NCBI RefSeq assembly: GCF_004664715.2
Contig: NC_051075.1
Coordinates: 87,910,709 to 87,974,708 of the forward strand
Origin: Peromyscus leucopus
Taxonomy: Eukaryota; Chordata; Mammalia; Rodentia; Cricetidae
Direction of reading: 5' to 3'
Length of the DNA stretch: 64,000 nucleotides
Below are positions 1-12,900 of this stretch, piece by piece. The position numbers and the translations under genes are program-made. Position 1 is the stretch's first letter. Each line of letters starts with the position of its first letter. A model generated the notes under the pieces. It saw nothing but the letters and a program-made list of their open reading frames with translations, ran no database searches and had not been told where the DNA came from.

Positions 1-616
1 TTCATCTCATAGTGAGCAGTAGGCACTCTGATTTTATTAAAATCAGATATATTTAATATATTTAAGAGAGATTTTATTTGAAAATAATCATATTGTCCTT
101 TTGCCTTTTGCCCATCTCCTCATTCTCAGAGAAAAATAATGCAACCAAATTATCCATACTTTCTTTTCAAAAGTTTAGGATTTTGTTACCATGTGCCTTT
201 TAGTACTTTAAGCCAAGACTACCCTCTTATATGAGGTTTATCAAAATTATATGGCTGAATATCGTGATGTTCTCTATCTATGAACATGATCACTTTCAAT
301 GTCTCCTTTCTCCCCTTTGAGGGCTTTGTCTACCATATATATACTACATGAAAGGAGAGCTGTAATTTTCTGATTGTGATGACCGTTAGCACTTTAAGAT
401 TTGAAGATAACTACAAATCTTCTTGGTAATAAGCCTTAATAGCCTTGCAGCTCAATAAAGATGAGATAATGATTTTATCCATTATGGTTGAGCTGCTTTA
501 ACTCTAAGTTGCAAAACAGTATTAGATTCTAAGATGCCAGTTCTTGTTATATAAACAAGAGGAGAGGCCTTGAGAGGGGAAAAGGTGGAGAAGGGTGGGA
601 AAAGAGACAGGGGGTG

Positions 617-618
<2 letters not shown>
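1..618. other. Intergenic, nothing recognised
   Basis: AT-rich unique sequence; no coding, RNA or repeat signal that I can support. Confidence 0.6.

Positions 619-683
<65 letters not shown>
619..683. repeat. (GA)n microsatellite
   Basis: About 65 bp of pure GA dinucleotide followed by a G-rich end. Confidence 0.97.
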
Positions 684-686
<3 letters not shown>

Positions 687-747
687 GAAAAAGTGGTATG
701 GGTATGGTCAATCAAAAGTTATAATTCCTTTATTCTAAATTAGTGAT

Positions 748-925
748 CTTAAATGTGGTGTGGTCCCTGGACCATCAACACCTACAATTCCCAGGATCTA
801 AGATTAAACATGTATCCCAAACTTACTGAACCTGAATGCCTTGGGTTTGGTATCCAGGAGTGTATGTGCTTACAAATCCTACAGGTGATTATAAAGCACC
901 TCAGCTTTGAGAGAGCTGCTCTAAA
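748..925. mobile_element. Ancient MER5-like hAT relic
   Basis: TGGTCCCTGGACCATCAACA near the start and 'caggtgattataaagcacctcagctttgagag' themes at the end resemble the mammalian MER5/MER20 non-autonomous DNA transposons. Old and degraded; a 127-codon frame over it is a shadow. Confidence 0.5.
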
Positions 926-3699
926 TGATGTCTCCTGGCATCAACTTATTAGCCCATGTGAAATAAAGTCTTTTACCGCACAGGTATCGACAACAGGGAG
1001 TAGCATCTTCACTACTGTCAGCCTGGCTGGAGGTCTGAGAGAAGAGGCTGAGTGTCCATGTGGAACCTCACCCATGTCATCTCAAAGAGAGAATGGTTTA
1101 CAAAACAGTTGCCACTGTGTTCTTAGTGGTGGTTAAAGAAGATGGACCTTAAGGCACTTGTGTGCTTTATAAGTGACCTGGATGGCTTGAGATTTTAAAA
1201 CTTCCCAGTTATCAATTTAATTTACTAAAGTTTCTGTTTTATGGAAGCAGTTCATTTTCAAGAATAACTATTGCCTGGAAGAAAACTGATGAATAAAACT
1301 GATACATAAATGAAACTCTGGGAATGGAATCATGAAGCATGTATGTATTCCTCAACATTAGGGCCCATGAATCCTGAACGATTTGGATTAATATGGTGAC
1401 CTTCATAGGAAAAAATGGTTTAAAAAAGCAGGAGGCCCCAAAACATAGCAATGTTATTGGGGTGCTTAACTACTTACCTCATTGTGTGCTAAGGACACAA
1501 ATGAGAAGACTATGGGAAAAGTTTATTTTGGAGCTGAGTTATGCTGAACATTGGACGATTTATCTGCCTTTATTTCTATTGTATTTCACACCTTCAATGT
1601 GAGATGTTAATGTCATTAGTTTTGTCACTAATAAGAATGGTGTAATAATTTTACCAAATATATTTGAGTTTAATGATTTATGAATTTTATAATATCATAA
1701 AAATCTTGATATTTTCAGTTCATTCATTTGGGGCTAAATATTATTCCAAGTTTGTGAGGAAAAGAAATGTGACTTCTAAATTTTCCACAATGTGGAACTA
1801 TTAAATAGTTATAAACTATTGGCAAGTTTAATGCAAAAGTGTTAGGCACAGTAATACTCCGTTTCACTCCAGTGCACATTGCTTCAGGAAGAATAGTAAT
1901 TATGTTTATAAGTGACAATATGAATGTGTCTAGAGATGTTACTAATCATAACTGAAATGAGGGCTATTAGCACTTTGATACAATGTAACAATATCAGGTT
2001 TGCATTAGCTGTGAATCAAACAAGAATCAACTCCATTTCAAAAACATGGGTAGTCCTTACAATTAGAAGCATTTCAATGGAACTCAATTTTCAGTGGATA
2101 ACTCTTCTATTTCATGTCACAAGTAAAAGCATAAATTCCATTGGATTATTTTCAAATAGTTTTCACATTGCTTGAAACAAAATAATAGGATGGGGGGGTC
2201 ATTATATAAGTAGGAAAGTATTTACAATCCATTCTATTACTTTATGCATAGCAGAAAACAAAGAACAGGAACATGAAAAGAACTGTCAGTTCTCCAAGTT
2301 CAAAGGGAATATTTTTCTACAGTTTTATGCTACTGAAAAGGGGAACAAAAGACTCCCCAACTTGCCACGTATTTCTATTCTTTTAAATTTTCTTTGTGGG
2401 CTTTGGAGTTAGAAAACCTAGGTTTTTCATGAAATGTGTTTCTATTATTGTATCTATGTGTGTATCAGCATGTCAGTTGTTCAACAAGTATACATTTAAG
2501 GTCCTTTATGCCTGATTGTACTGTTTTCATGAAGATCTTTCTTATCAAAACAATGTGATTATATGTCTCCCAGTGTGAAGATTGAATTATGTAGTTTTTA
2601 AGTAAAATATTACTGAGAAGTCCATAATCACATCTACATTGTCCTGCTGTACTATGTGAAAAATTATGTTGTTGTTCAATACATAAATTGGATATTTGCT
2701 CATAATTATTGTCAAATCTTTGCAGTTAAGGATTGAATTAACCCTGGTGCCATACTTGATGACCAAAATATTTTTCCAATAAGTTTATATAACCAGGGAT
2801 AATTATGATATAAAAGATTTTTAATATTGTTTCTAAGAGGAGGTACTACAATAAAGGTTAATATTAAGTACACAGATATTTCATAAAAGTTATACAAAGC
2901 CACACATACACTTATAAAAGTAAAAATTGAAGCTTTTATCTGAATCAGAATTTTCCTGTTTGTGGCTGAGAATAATGGCCCCCTTAATTTTCAAATCACT
3001 ATCATAGTCTGCGAATGCATGAATTAGTTTTCTCTAGGTAATTAAACTTTTAAATTATACCTCTAGTTGGCTCCTCTTTTACCCAGTTGATTCTCATGAC
3101 TTTAGAATTTAGTGCAAATGGTTTAAATTTTTAAAACCAATTCCTATTCAGAACATTTTATTCTAACCTCTATGAAAACATAAAATGATCAAGGTAAACA
3201 TTTGATGCAAGGAAGTATGATCGAAGAAATATCATGTGGCTTCCCTGGAGGAAGAGAGCTATTTTGAAATGAGGTTCCAAGAGGAGGTTGTCAGTGGTAA
3301 GGATATTGTTGGCTAATCCACAGTCACACACTAGACATCAGCCCTGAAGAATGGACATAGCATCTTGTCTTGCATCCAAGCCAATGGCCATGCACCAGGA
3401 GTGACAGAGAACTTGTGGATGTGTTCTCTGGTCCTGTACTCTTCACCTGATTCTGGTTGGTCACCTGTCCTTCTTTTCTCCAAGTCCACCCTTGTCCTGC
3501 ACTCCAAGGCCCTGGGGCTGCTCACCACCCTAATATTATCAAATTCTATTAGGCTCACCTTGTCTTCTGAAGTGAGCAAGGAACAAATTTCAGAACAAAT
3601 GGATAAAAGCTCAAGGAAAAAGGAAAATGAGAAAGGAAGAGGAGGAGACACTTCAGTTTTTACCAGGAAATGAACGTGGAAGTGCTAGTGTCTCAGTGA
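926..3699. other. Intergenic, nothing recognised
   Basis: AT-rich unique sequence. Short frames on both strands lack any protein signature. The overlapping + and - frames at 3331-3673 are antisense shadows of each other. Confidence 0.55.
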
Positions 3700-5130
3700 T
3701 AGGATGTGCATACACCCAGAAAAAGCATAACAAAGTCTTGTGTTAGTTCTATTTTTAGCAATTTGAGGAACCTTGCTACCAATTTCTACACTGGTGGCAC
3801 CAGTGTACATTCCCATCAGGAGAGAAAGAGAAGTACTGTTTTCCATCATTCTTGCTAACATTTGCTGTTTTCTTGGTGACAAAAATTCTGATGGGATAAT
3901 ATAGAATATCAAAGTAGTTTTTATCTGCATTTCCCCCATGGCTGATGATACTGAACACTTTTTCAAATATCTATTGGTCATTTGTGTTTCTTCTTTTGAG
4001 AACTGGAGGATGTTAGTGTTCACTTAGTGTTCAATTTTTACTGATACATATGTGTGTGTATACAATAAACACATGGTGACTATATATAGATAACTATATC
4101 ATCCATCTATATTATACATTAGACAGGGGACATATATGTCTAATGTGTAATTTAGAGAGATTTTTCTCTCATTCTATCTTTTATTTTGGGGGTTGTTTAC
4201 TTTTCTGTACAGAAGATTTTAATTCCATATAGTTCTATTTATTTGTTTTTTGAGGTTTTTTTTCTGTTCTACTTGAGTTATTTTCCAGAAACCCTTGTTT
4301 GTGCTATATCATAAAATGTTTTCCCTCTAGAAATTTTCGAGTTTGGGGTCTTGGGCTAAGTGTTTTATTCATTATGGTATTTTGTACAGGATGAGATCTA
4401 GATGGATCTAATTTCTACATAAATATCAATTTTCACAGCAGCATGTGTTGAGAAGGATCTTTTTTCAGTGTACTTTGGATACCTTTGACAAAAACCAGGT
4501 GGCCATGGTTGTATTGATTTACGTCTAAGTGCTTTGCTCTTCTCCATTGGTCAGCAGGTCTGTTTGTGCCAGCACGTACCTTGTCTTCACCATGGCTGCA
4601 GTATAATTTGAGGTCAGGATTTAGGATAGCCCAAGCATTGCTTTCTGTGTAGGATTTCTTTGTCTATTTGAAGGGTTTTGTCTATTCATTTGAGGAGTTC
4701 TCTATAATTCTGTGAAGAATGTCACTGGAGATTGTATTGAATCTGTAGGTTACTTTCTGTACTATAGCACTTTTCACAATACTCTGCCTATCCATGGGCA
4801 TCGAAGGCATTTCAGCCCTCTAGTGGCCTCTTCAATTTCTGTTTTTCAGTGCCTTAAAGACCTCATTTTACTCATCTCCCACTGCTAGGGTTATTCCTGG
4901 GTGTCTTGCTTTTTGTATTTATTTCTTTATTTAATTCATATTCTTACTTTATTCATTTACTTATTTACTAGGTTTTAGGGACCAAATGCATGCCATTGTC
5001 CTTTTTAAGCAAATACTTTACACTGAGATAAATTCTTAATCCTTTGATTTTTTTGTTTGTTTGTTTGTTTGGTTGGTTGGTTGGTTGGTTTGGTTTTTGT
5101 TGTTATTATTGTTAACTTTAGTGAGGTATT
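3700..5130 (-). mobile_element. Old L1 fragment, ORF2 C-terminal end
   Basis: On the minus strand, degraded frames read the ORF2 tail (Q-M-T-N-R-Y-L-K-K-C-S, E-M-Q-I-K-T-T-L), with stops and frameshifts. The + strand continues with text typical of antisense L1 ORF2. It is the left part of one old L1 that continues at 8465-9755, 11190-11655 and 12200-12900. Confidence 0.8.
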
Positions 5131-5139
5131 TTTAATGGG

Positions 5140-5535
5140 ATCTAGATGTCCTCCGGTCCTGCCTGGCCCACTGTCAGGACAAATCTCTCTCACCTGCCAG
5201 TCCTGCGGCTGCTCAGACCCAACCAAGTAAACACACAGAGACTTGTATTTCTTATAAACTGTATGACTATGGCAGGCTTCTTGTTATCTAATTCTCAAAT
5301 TAACCCATTTCTATTAATCTATAAGTTGCCACGTGGCTTGTGGCTTACACTATCTTAACATCTTCTCATGGTGGCAGCTGGCAGCGTCTCCTGACTCAGC
5401 CTTCCTGTTCCCAGAATTCTCTTCTCTGCTTGTCCCGCCTATACTTCCTGCCTGGCTACTGGCCAATCAGTATTTTATTTATTAACCAATCAGAGCAACA
5501 CATTCACAGCACAGAGAACATCCCACACCACTTAA
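5140..5535 (+). mobile_element. LTR-like repeat, left copy
   Basis: Closely related to 8085-8452: both share the stretch from GCTACTGGCCAATCAG through TTTATTTATTAACC to an end in CATCCCACA. The two copies bracket about 2.5 kb, as in a small non-autonomous LTR element of the kind common in cricetids. The family name cannot be fixed without a repeat library. Confidence 0.65.
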
Positions 5536-8084
5536 CCTTTTCTTTTTTTTCAAAAAAGAAGGTTTTAACTTTCACATAGTAAAATTACATATAACAAAAC
5601 AATTATCAAGCAAGAATTGCAGTTACAATATCTAGTCTATTTATAATATTTAGTCTATTTGTATTTGGCAAAATTAAAGAAGATATCCTATCTACCCTAT
5701 ATTTGTGAGTCTAAGGTTTAATATCTAACTTATCTTTTATGATAACTAAGGAAAATTATACCTATCTAGTCTTCAAGTACATCAAAGGCTCAGAAGTATA
5801 TAATATTACCTGAGAAATGGTAGAAGGATACAAGCAACTTTCGGCAGTCTTGCGACAATAGACAGAGACAGCTGGCAGCCTGGACAGTCACCTAATGTTC
5901 TTTTGTAAAGTTGGAGCATCTGTCTTCAGTCCACAGGCCTAGAGTCTCTCAGTCACTTTTCTCTGTGTGCTGTAGAATATCTGGCAGTTTCCTCTGTGAA
6001 GCAGGAACCTGAAGGACCATTTTGCCAAGCAAAGTTCAGTGGTCACCTTCCTCTGGGTCCTGCATGTCCAATCAATCAAGCAGTCCAGGCAAGAACAGTT
6101 TCTTGCCCAAATGGCTATTTTTGCCAAGAAAAAGATAAACTCCATATAGATTGTCTTCAATGCCCATCCTCCTCTCTGAAGTAAATCGGTGCTGCCAGGA
6201 GCAGACATGTCTCACTGTCCAGCAAGTCTAAGTCTAATTCTAAATTTTTTAAACATTTTATTTTACTTTTTATTTTTATTTATTTATTTATTTATTTTGG
6301 TTTTTCGAGACAGGGTTTCTCTGTGTAGCTTTGCACCTTTCCTGGGACTCGCTTGGTAGCCCAGGCTGGCCTCGAACTCACAGAGATCTGCCTGGCTCTG
6401 CCTTCCGAGTGCTGGGATTAAAGGCGTGCGCCACCACCGCCCGGCTAAACATTTTAAATGCCATATTCTGTAGGTCTTTGAAGTGTTTGAAGATTACCTA
6501 TCTATCTGAAATATATTTTTGTATACTTAGAAGACTTAAATAACATGGCTACAAGTATGATTATAATAGATGACTAATTATTAATCTATTTCTTAATTAT
6601 CCATTACAATTTAAATGAGTTACATAAACATAATACCTCAAACAAGAGTAGAAATATATATATATTATAACAAAATTAAGTTTAAACTTGTATCAATAAA
6701 CTAAAATCCATAGCAATGTAAAACATTTTAAACAAGTTGCTCTTTAAAGTAGGTTCATTAATCTATCCTTTTATCCTATCATATCTATACTATCCCCTTT
6801 TTTTCTTTAGGAAGAGATTGCATTTATAATCAACTGCATTAAAAATAAAAATATTAGTTTTTCTCTGTCCCACACCAGAGAGCTCTTCTGATATGGGACA
6901 AAGAATCTCTCAACCTTTTTTTTCTTTTCTTTATTTTGGCAATATACTTGGGTTTAGAGAAGGGTGAGCCAATTCCATCTCCAAAGACAGCCTGGTATAT
7001 TTGGGAATTTGTGTGTAGCTTCTCTTACAACTTCCTGCTGGATGAAGGTGCTGTATCTTATGGGGACATAAAGAAAATTTTAGGATTATGGAGTAGTCCG
7101 TGAGGTTGTATTGTCTGAGTCAGTTGCCTTGAAACTGTTCTGGATGTTGGATCATCTGAGCCATGGTGTCATCGGAGACCTTTCAGGGGGTCTTGGCTGG
7201 TCAAACTTGATGTATCTTAATCTGGAACAAATCCATAGCCTCTGGCTTTCTGTGGAAACAAAAGCAGAGCCTCCTTTCCAAAGCAACATATCCTTTGATC
7301 CAAATTTTGAAGTCAAGGTATCTTTAAAATATATATATTGACTTAACTCAACAGCTTTTACAATCAAATGTTTTTCTGCAGCTAAAAGTCCCAAGACAAC
7401 ACAATCCAGATTCTCTGTGTGATATCCATCTTTACATGGCTTTTTTTATACTACCTTTACTGTCTCTTTAAAGACTTTATTTTTAAAAACTATCTATTTC
7501 TTTATATAACTGTATATATTCCTTTTTCTTTCTCTTCCAAGCCTACGTGATTTTTTTACACACATTGTAAACTATTCCATCTGAATCTGTCTTATTGTGA
7601 ACCTATTGCTTTAAACTGCAGCATTTCTAAGACTGAAATGGCAGCTGTGGTTGATGGCTCCACCCCCATCAGCTTCCTAACATGGTGGTGGTATAGTTTA
7701 CCGCCAGCTCTGGGTCTGGAGCCATGTGTACCGTCAACTATCAGAAGCAGTTCTATCAAAGCAGCATGTAGCCCAGAAACCTCTTTATTTTATTTATTTA
7801 TTTATTATTTATTTATTTATTTATTTATTTTTGGTACTAGCAAAAGCTAAATCCACCATGTAGCATAATGTGCCACTTGTAGACACCTCATTCCCACCAT
7901 GCTGCAGGTCAAACGCACACCGCACGCCAGGAACCCATCATAGTAGCTCAAACGCACAGGCTGCCGCTAACTTGAGAGAGACAACTAGGAAGCTGTTTTT
8001 AGCTCTGATTTATGATCTTTTTCTTCAGGTTTTAGGTGGAAACTCTTGCCAACCCATTGGGTGCCATTAGTAGCTGGAAGAGTT
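5536..8084. mobile_element. Internal region of non-autonomous LTR-like element
   Basis: AT-rich, non-coding sequence between two LTR-like repeats. No gag, pol or env reading frame is visible; the longest frames are short and unrelated to any protein I know. A B1 lies inside (6290-6447) and a TTTA-rich run at about 7789-7830. It probably moved with proteins supplied in trans. Confidence 0.55.
6290..6447 (-). mobile_element. B1 SINE
   Basis: Antisense B1: TTTTTCGAGACAGGGTTTCT at the T-rich start, then the classic B1 text to GGCGTGCGCCACCACCGCCC. The TAGCTTTGCACCTTTCCTGG variant is of cricetid type. Nested in the LTR-like element and hence younger than it. Confidence 0.92.
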
Positions 8085-8452
8085 TCTCTCCAGCTCCTGC
8101 CAAGTCCTAGCAGTCCCGTAGCCCACTTATAAAATAAACACACAGACTCTTATATTATTTAATCTCTTTGGCCTAATGGCTCAGGCTTCTAGCTATCTAG
8201 TTCTTACATCTTACTTTAATCCATTTCTATAAATCTATAACTTGCCACACGGCTCATGGCTTACCAGTATCCTACATGTTGGTACTTATGGCAGCAGCTG
8301 GAAGCATCTCCTGACTCAACCTTCCTGATCCCAGAATTCTCTTCTCTGCTTGTCTCACCTATACTTCCTGCCTGGCTACTGGCCAATCAGTATTTTATTT
8401 ATTAACCAATCAAAGCAACACATTCACAGCATAGAGAACATCCCACAGCAGG
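8085..8452 (+). mobile_element. LTR-like repeat, right copy
   Basis: Second copy of the repeat at 5140-5535, with AATAAA followed by CACACAGACTC (a possible R-region poly(A) signal) near 8134 and an end at CATCCCACAGCA. Its polarity agrees with the left copy, so the pair is in direct orientation. Confidence 0.65.
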
Positions 8453-8464
8453 TATTCATCCTAA

Positions 8465-9755
8465 TTTCTATGTTGAAAATGCATTATTGGTTTGTAAAAA
8501 AGTTATTGATTATTCTATAATGATTTTGTATACTACTTAGCTAAAAGTGGCTATCAGGTGTTAGAGATCTGTGGTGGCATCTTCAGGTTCTTTTAATGAA
8601 ATTATCATGTCATCTACAAGAGTAATTTAAACTTTTCCTTTCCTCTTTGCATCACTTTTTTTAATATGTCCTTTATTATCTAAGGTCACTTTGTTAAATA
8701 AGAGTGGAGGATGTGGGCACGTGTCTTCTCCCATGTCTCAGAGGATAGTCTCTCAATATCACCAATTTAGTATAATGTTGACTATGGCTTTGTCATAAAG
8801 AATATCTAGTCTTTACAGCACTATGGTGTATTTTAACACTTAATTCCTTTAGAACTTTTATCATAAATATATGTTGAATTTCCTCAAATGTCTTCTTTCT
8901 CTACTGAGATGGTTATATGATTTCTGCCCTTAAGTCTATTTATGTGTTGTACTACATTGATCCATTCTTGTATGTTGAACCAATCTTGTATCTCTAGGAT
9001 GAACCCAACATATTGGTGAAATACAAGCATAATGCGTTCTTGAGTTCAGTTTCCAGATATTTTATTCTGAAGCTCTTCATCTGTCTTCATCAGGGAAACT
9101 GGATTATAGGTTTTGTTATTTTTCTTGTGTCTTTATTCAGCTTTGATTTGAAAGTAATACTGGTTTTAAAGAATTAAAGTTTAAGAGTGTTTTTCCCTTT
9201 CTGTTTTTTAGAAGGGTTCTTTTTTAAACATGTAGTTATTTCTTAATTTTAATTTAATTTTCTGAATTTCATGTGTGAGTACTATATTTCCATCACTCCC
9301 TTCCTTTCCAATCTTTATTATGACATCTTATTCTTTAATCATTACTATTACATACAAATGCTGCTAAGTTCATTTGGTGTTGCTCATATGTATATGTGTT
9401 TGAGACCACTTGGGATTATATTAGGAAGAAGAGAATGGAGAAGGCTAATTGTTGTCAAACAATTTTGAATGGCATTGGTCTTGGCTCTTTTTAAAGAGTT
9501 TTCTGAGGGTCACAAGTAATAAATCCGTCTGGTCCTGCCATTTCCTTTATGTTGTGACATCTAATTATCTGTCCCATTGCTTGCTTCAGACATATTTGAG
9601 CTATTTATATCTTCTTGATTTAATTTCAGGAGATCAAATGTGTTTAGGAATTTATCCATTTCTTTCTGATTTCCTTTTTAAGGGGGATGGAAGTAAGTTT
9701 ACAGTTTATTTCTTCCCTAATAAATCTTCATACTTTTTTCAGTTTTTAAAGGAAG
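8465..9755 (-). mobile_element. Old L1 fragment, ORF2 middle
   Basis: Antisense L1 ORF2-like text resumes directly after the LTR-like element, and the minus-strand frames are heavily broken. It is the continuation of the fragment ending at about 5130. Confidence 0.7.
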
Positions 9756-10975
9756 TTTTTATTTATTTTTTTAGTATGTGCATTACAGGAAACAAAACAC
9801 AAGAAGCCAAGGACAAAGTCACCCAGTCACAATCAGTTCAACTTGATGTGTCCTAGATCCTGCAAGTGTACACACATTTTAGGTGACTGAGATTGTACAG
9901 TATGTACCATGCTGCTCCCACATTGTGAATGTTCACTAACTAAAGACCCCAGGCTACATGAGAATTTTGATAACCAAGAATACACCAGGCCATCACAATC
10001 TGTCAGACAAAAATTGCAATCATATCTTCCTTGGCAACAAAAATTTCATACAAGACAAAAATGGCAGCAGGCCTCTAGGTAGAAGGACTGGAAAGTTACC
10101 ATTAAAATTCTGCATTCCTTCAATGCTCAGCTGACAAGGAAACACAAAGCCACAGACCACACAAAGTACAGCATTCCTAAGTTTGTCATCAGATCTATAT
10201 ACCAAAATATGAGGAAGAAGGCATGTTCCTTCAATAAACGTATCCCTATGCAGTACTGAAGGTGCACCTATGGCAGGAGTATGTCAATCTCAACACATCA
10301 CAGTGATGCTGAACCTCCCGCTGCCCCTCCAGTCAACCTAGCAACATGAATAAATTCACACTGTCCAGACAAGACTTAACAATTCTGTGTTCAAGAGGAA
10401 CATTTTCAGTCAGTCTGTCAAGCTACCCTTTTAACCATATGTTCTCCTTTAGGACTTATAAAGTTCAGATGTGGAATGAACTTTGTGCACAATAAACATA
10501 AGCATCTTCCCAGAAATGCACATATGAATCCCTGGGTACAGTTGTAACTGTCTTCTAGATGTGGTGGTCCTAGCAAAGAGCCCTTCCCTCATCCATGCTC
10601 TTCTCTGCACAACTCCAGTTCAGATGATTCTAGTGAGAGTAACACAAAGGCCACCCCTAGAAGACTTCCAAAAGACTAGCAGGACAATTACTGTGATTAT
10701 TTTGCTACTTCTAACATCCTTTGGGCACTGGGACTTACCCTACAATATCTAGCAACATTAACTGAAATGCACATCTGAACGCTGCTAGACAACGGAACCA
10801 ACCAACAGGTACAATGCCTCATCTGCACTATTCTTTCCCCTACCCACCTCCAACACCTGCTAACAGCATCTGCTCAAGACCAAGATCAACAATTCCGTTC
10901 CTCAGTGTAACCATTCCTACGAAATAACAATCCTTAAAAGTTGGTGGTAACCCTCTGTTTTTACCATGCTGTGCA
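9756..10975 (-). pseudogene. Retrocopy, probably of an mRNA 3' UTR, parent unknown
   Basis: On the minus strand this is a coherent 1.2-kb unit ending in an A-rich tail (T-rich at 9756-9773 on +). It sits inside an L1 and interrupts it. No frame longer than about 70 codons is present and none resembles a known protein, so it is more like a 3' UTR than a coding part. I cannot name the parent gene. Confidence 0.5.
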
Positions 10976-10992
10976 TTGTTTGCATTTATGAA

Positions 10993-11160
10993 TTAGTGTG
11001 TGCATGTGAGCACATGCATGCCAACTGCACTTGTATGGAGCTAAAAAAAGGACAATTTGTGAATCAGTTTTCTCCTTTTATCCTGTGGATCCTGGAGATC
11101 AAACTGAGGTCACCAGCTTAGTGGCAAGCACCTTCACCTGCTGAGCCAGCCCACCAGTCC
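10993..11160 (-). mobile_element. B2/B3-type SINE, old
   Basis: Antisense tRNA-head text (CACCTGCTGAGCCAGCCCACC) preceded by the B3-like 'cctggagatcaaactgaggtc' theme. Degraded. Confidence 0.7.
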
Positions 11161-11189
11161 ACTGTGCCCATTTTCTTCTGGAGCCTGTT

Positions 11190-11655
11190 AGAGCAATTCT
11201 CTTTTCACGTCTACTTTTTTAAGTTTTGGTCTTCTCGATAATCTTGTGTTTAGATTGCCTAGGAGTTCATCAAATTAGTTTATCTTTTCAAGTAATTAAC
11301 TCTTTGACAAATTTTGTGCATTGTTGATTTGGTTTCCATTTCATTAGTTCCCCCCCATCTTTAATATTTCTTGCCATCTGTTGCATGTGTAGTTGGCTTA
11401 TTATTTTTCTGAGACCTTGGGGCACATCATTAGAATAGTTGTTTTGTGGCCTTCTGATATTTTAATGGGAGTGCTTACAGTTGGGGACTTTACTCTCAGA
11501 ACTGCCTAAGCTACGTCTCAGATGCCTGAGCAAGTTGTGCTGTTATTTTCTATGCTTTGGGGATTTTTTAGACTGTTCTCACTGGTTCTTCTGTGACCCA
11601 CTGTTCTTTCAAAAGTATATTGTTTTATTTCCAAACACTTATATTGTTTCTGTGT
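11190..11655 (-). mobile_element. Old L1 fragment, ORF2
   Basis: Antisense L1 ORF2-like text continues from the left segments, interrupted by retrocopy and SINE insertions. Confidence 0.65.
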
Positions 11656-11659
11656 GTTT

Positions 11660-12190
11660 TCATTTTTTTTTATTGCTGTGAAGAAAAAAATACACGACAA
11701 AGGAAACATAAATCGAAAGGTTTTACTTCAACGTACAGTTCAGGAAGATTCCATCAGTTGTGGCAGAACAGGCACAGCAGCGGGGATGGGTTGGAGTGCA
11801 TCTGCACTCAGCAAGCAGAGAGGGGAAGGCTGGGGCTCAGCTTCCTTTGTCTTTTTTCTGGATGTTTCGTTTTATATGTATGTATATGAAGACATATCAC
11901 ACACGTGGTTGCTTATGGTAGAGGGCACTGGATCCCCCAGAACTGGAGTTAAAGGCAGTTGTGGCCTACCTGATGCAGAGGTGGGACTCTGGTCATCAGG
12001 GAGAGCAGGGAGCACTCTTAGCCACGGAACCCCCCTCCAGCCCATTCCTTTGTCTTCTATTCAGTACAAGACCTCCATCTATGGGATGATGAGACCCACA
12101 CTGGAGCGGGTCTTTCACTGTCACTGACCTAATCTAGAAACCATCCTCACGGACGACAGGGAGGAGGGTTTTGTCTCAAGTAGACAGGAT
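11660..12190 (-). mobile_element. Rodent interspersed repeat with nested B3-like SINE
   Basis: The left part (TTTATTGCTGTGAAG... on +) is the reverse complement of the repeat type at 52907-53310. From about 11915 to 12045 there is an antisense B3/B2-like SINE (GGCACTGGATCCCCCAGAAC, then a degraded head). An open frame of 157 codons across here is chance reading of repeats. Confidence 0.55.
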
Positions 12191-12199
12191 AAACCTACA

Positions 12200-12900
12200 C
12201 ACTGAAGGTTCTCTTGCTGTTGATTTCTTCTTTCATTCCTCTAGGATCTGATAAGAGCCATTATTTGATTCTTTTGTACTTTTAAACACTTGCTTTGAAG
12301 CCGATAACATGATCAGTTTTAGGGAAGGTTCTGTGGGCCACTACAAAGAATGTGCATTCCCTACCTGTTGGATGAAATATGCTATAAATATGTGTTACAT
12401 CCAATTTAGTTATGTTATAATTTGCCCTTTTTAGTTTTTAGTTTGGAAACCTATCTAAGTGTGAAGAGTGGACGTCTCTACCCATTGTTACACCAAGATT
12501 TAGACAAAGTCTCAAACAGGCCTTTTAGTGTTTGTTCTATGAAATTAAGAGCCCTGAGATTTGATGCATAAATATTTGCAATTGTTTGCTATATTAATAT
12601 GTAGTGGTCCTCATATTTCCCTGATGAATTTGTATTTGAAATCTCTTTATCAAATATTGTAATAGCTATACCAGCTCATTCTTGGCTTCCATTGGCTGTG
12701 TAGATATTTCCCTATCCTTTATCTCTCATTTTGTATGTGTCTATGCCTCAAGGGGGCCAACAATTCCCTCATTCATTTTAGAGCATATGCTGTTGTATCT
12801 CCAGGAGAGTATCTGTGGACTTCTCCTCCCATGTCTAACTAGAGTTGGAAGGATTTCATTCTATTCTGTTCATTGTTTGGTTTCTTAATTTTCAGGAAAT
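12200..12900 (-). mobile_element. Old L1 fragment, ORF2 N-terminal side
   Basis: Right-most part of the broken minus-strand L1. AT-rich antisense ORF2-like text and no intact frame. Confidence 0.6.

Noticed and set aside
482..715. 77-codon frame rich in Ser-Leu
   Set aside because: Translation of the GA microsatellite on the opposite strand.
753..1136. 127-codon frame near the left edge
   Set aside because: Its first half lies on a MER5-like relic and the rest shows no domain or splice context.
3331..3673. Overlapping 106- and 102-codon frames on opposite strands
   Set aside because: Mutual antisense shadows in unique sequence with no domain or splice evidence.
11654..12127. 157-codon plus-strand frame
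   Set aside because: Runs through an interspersed repeat and a nested SINE; no protein signature.
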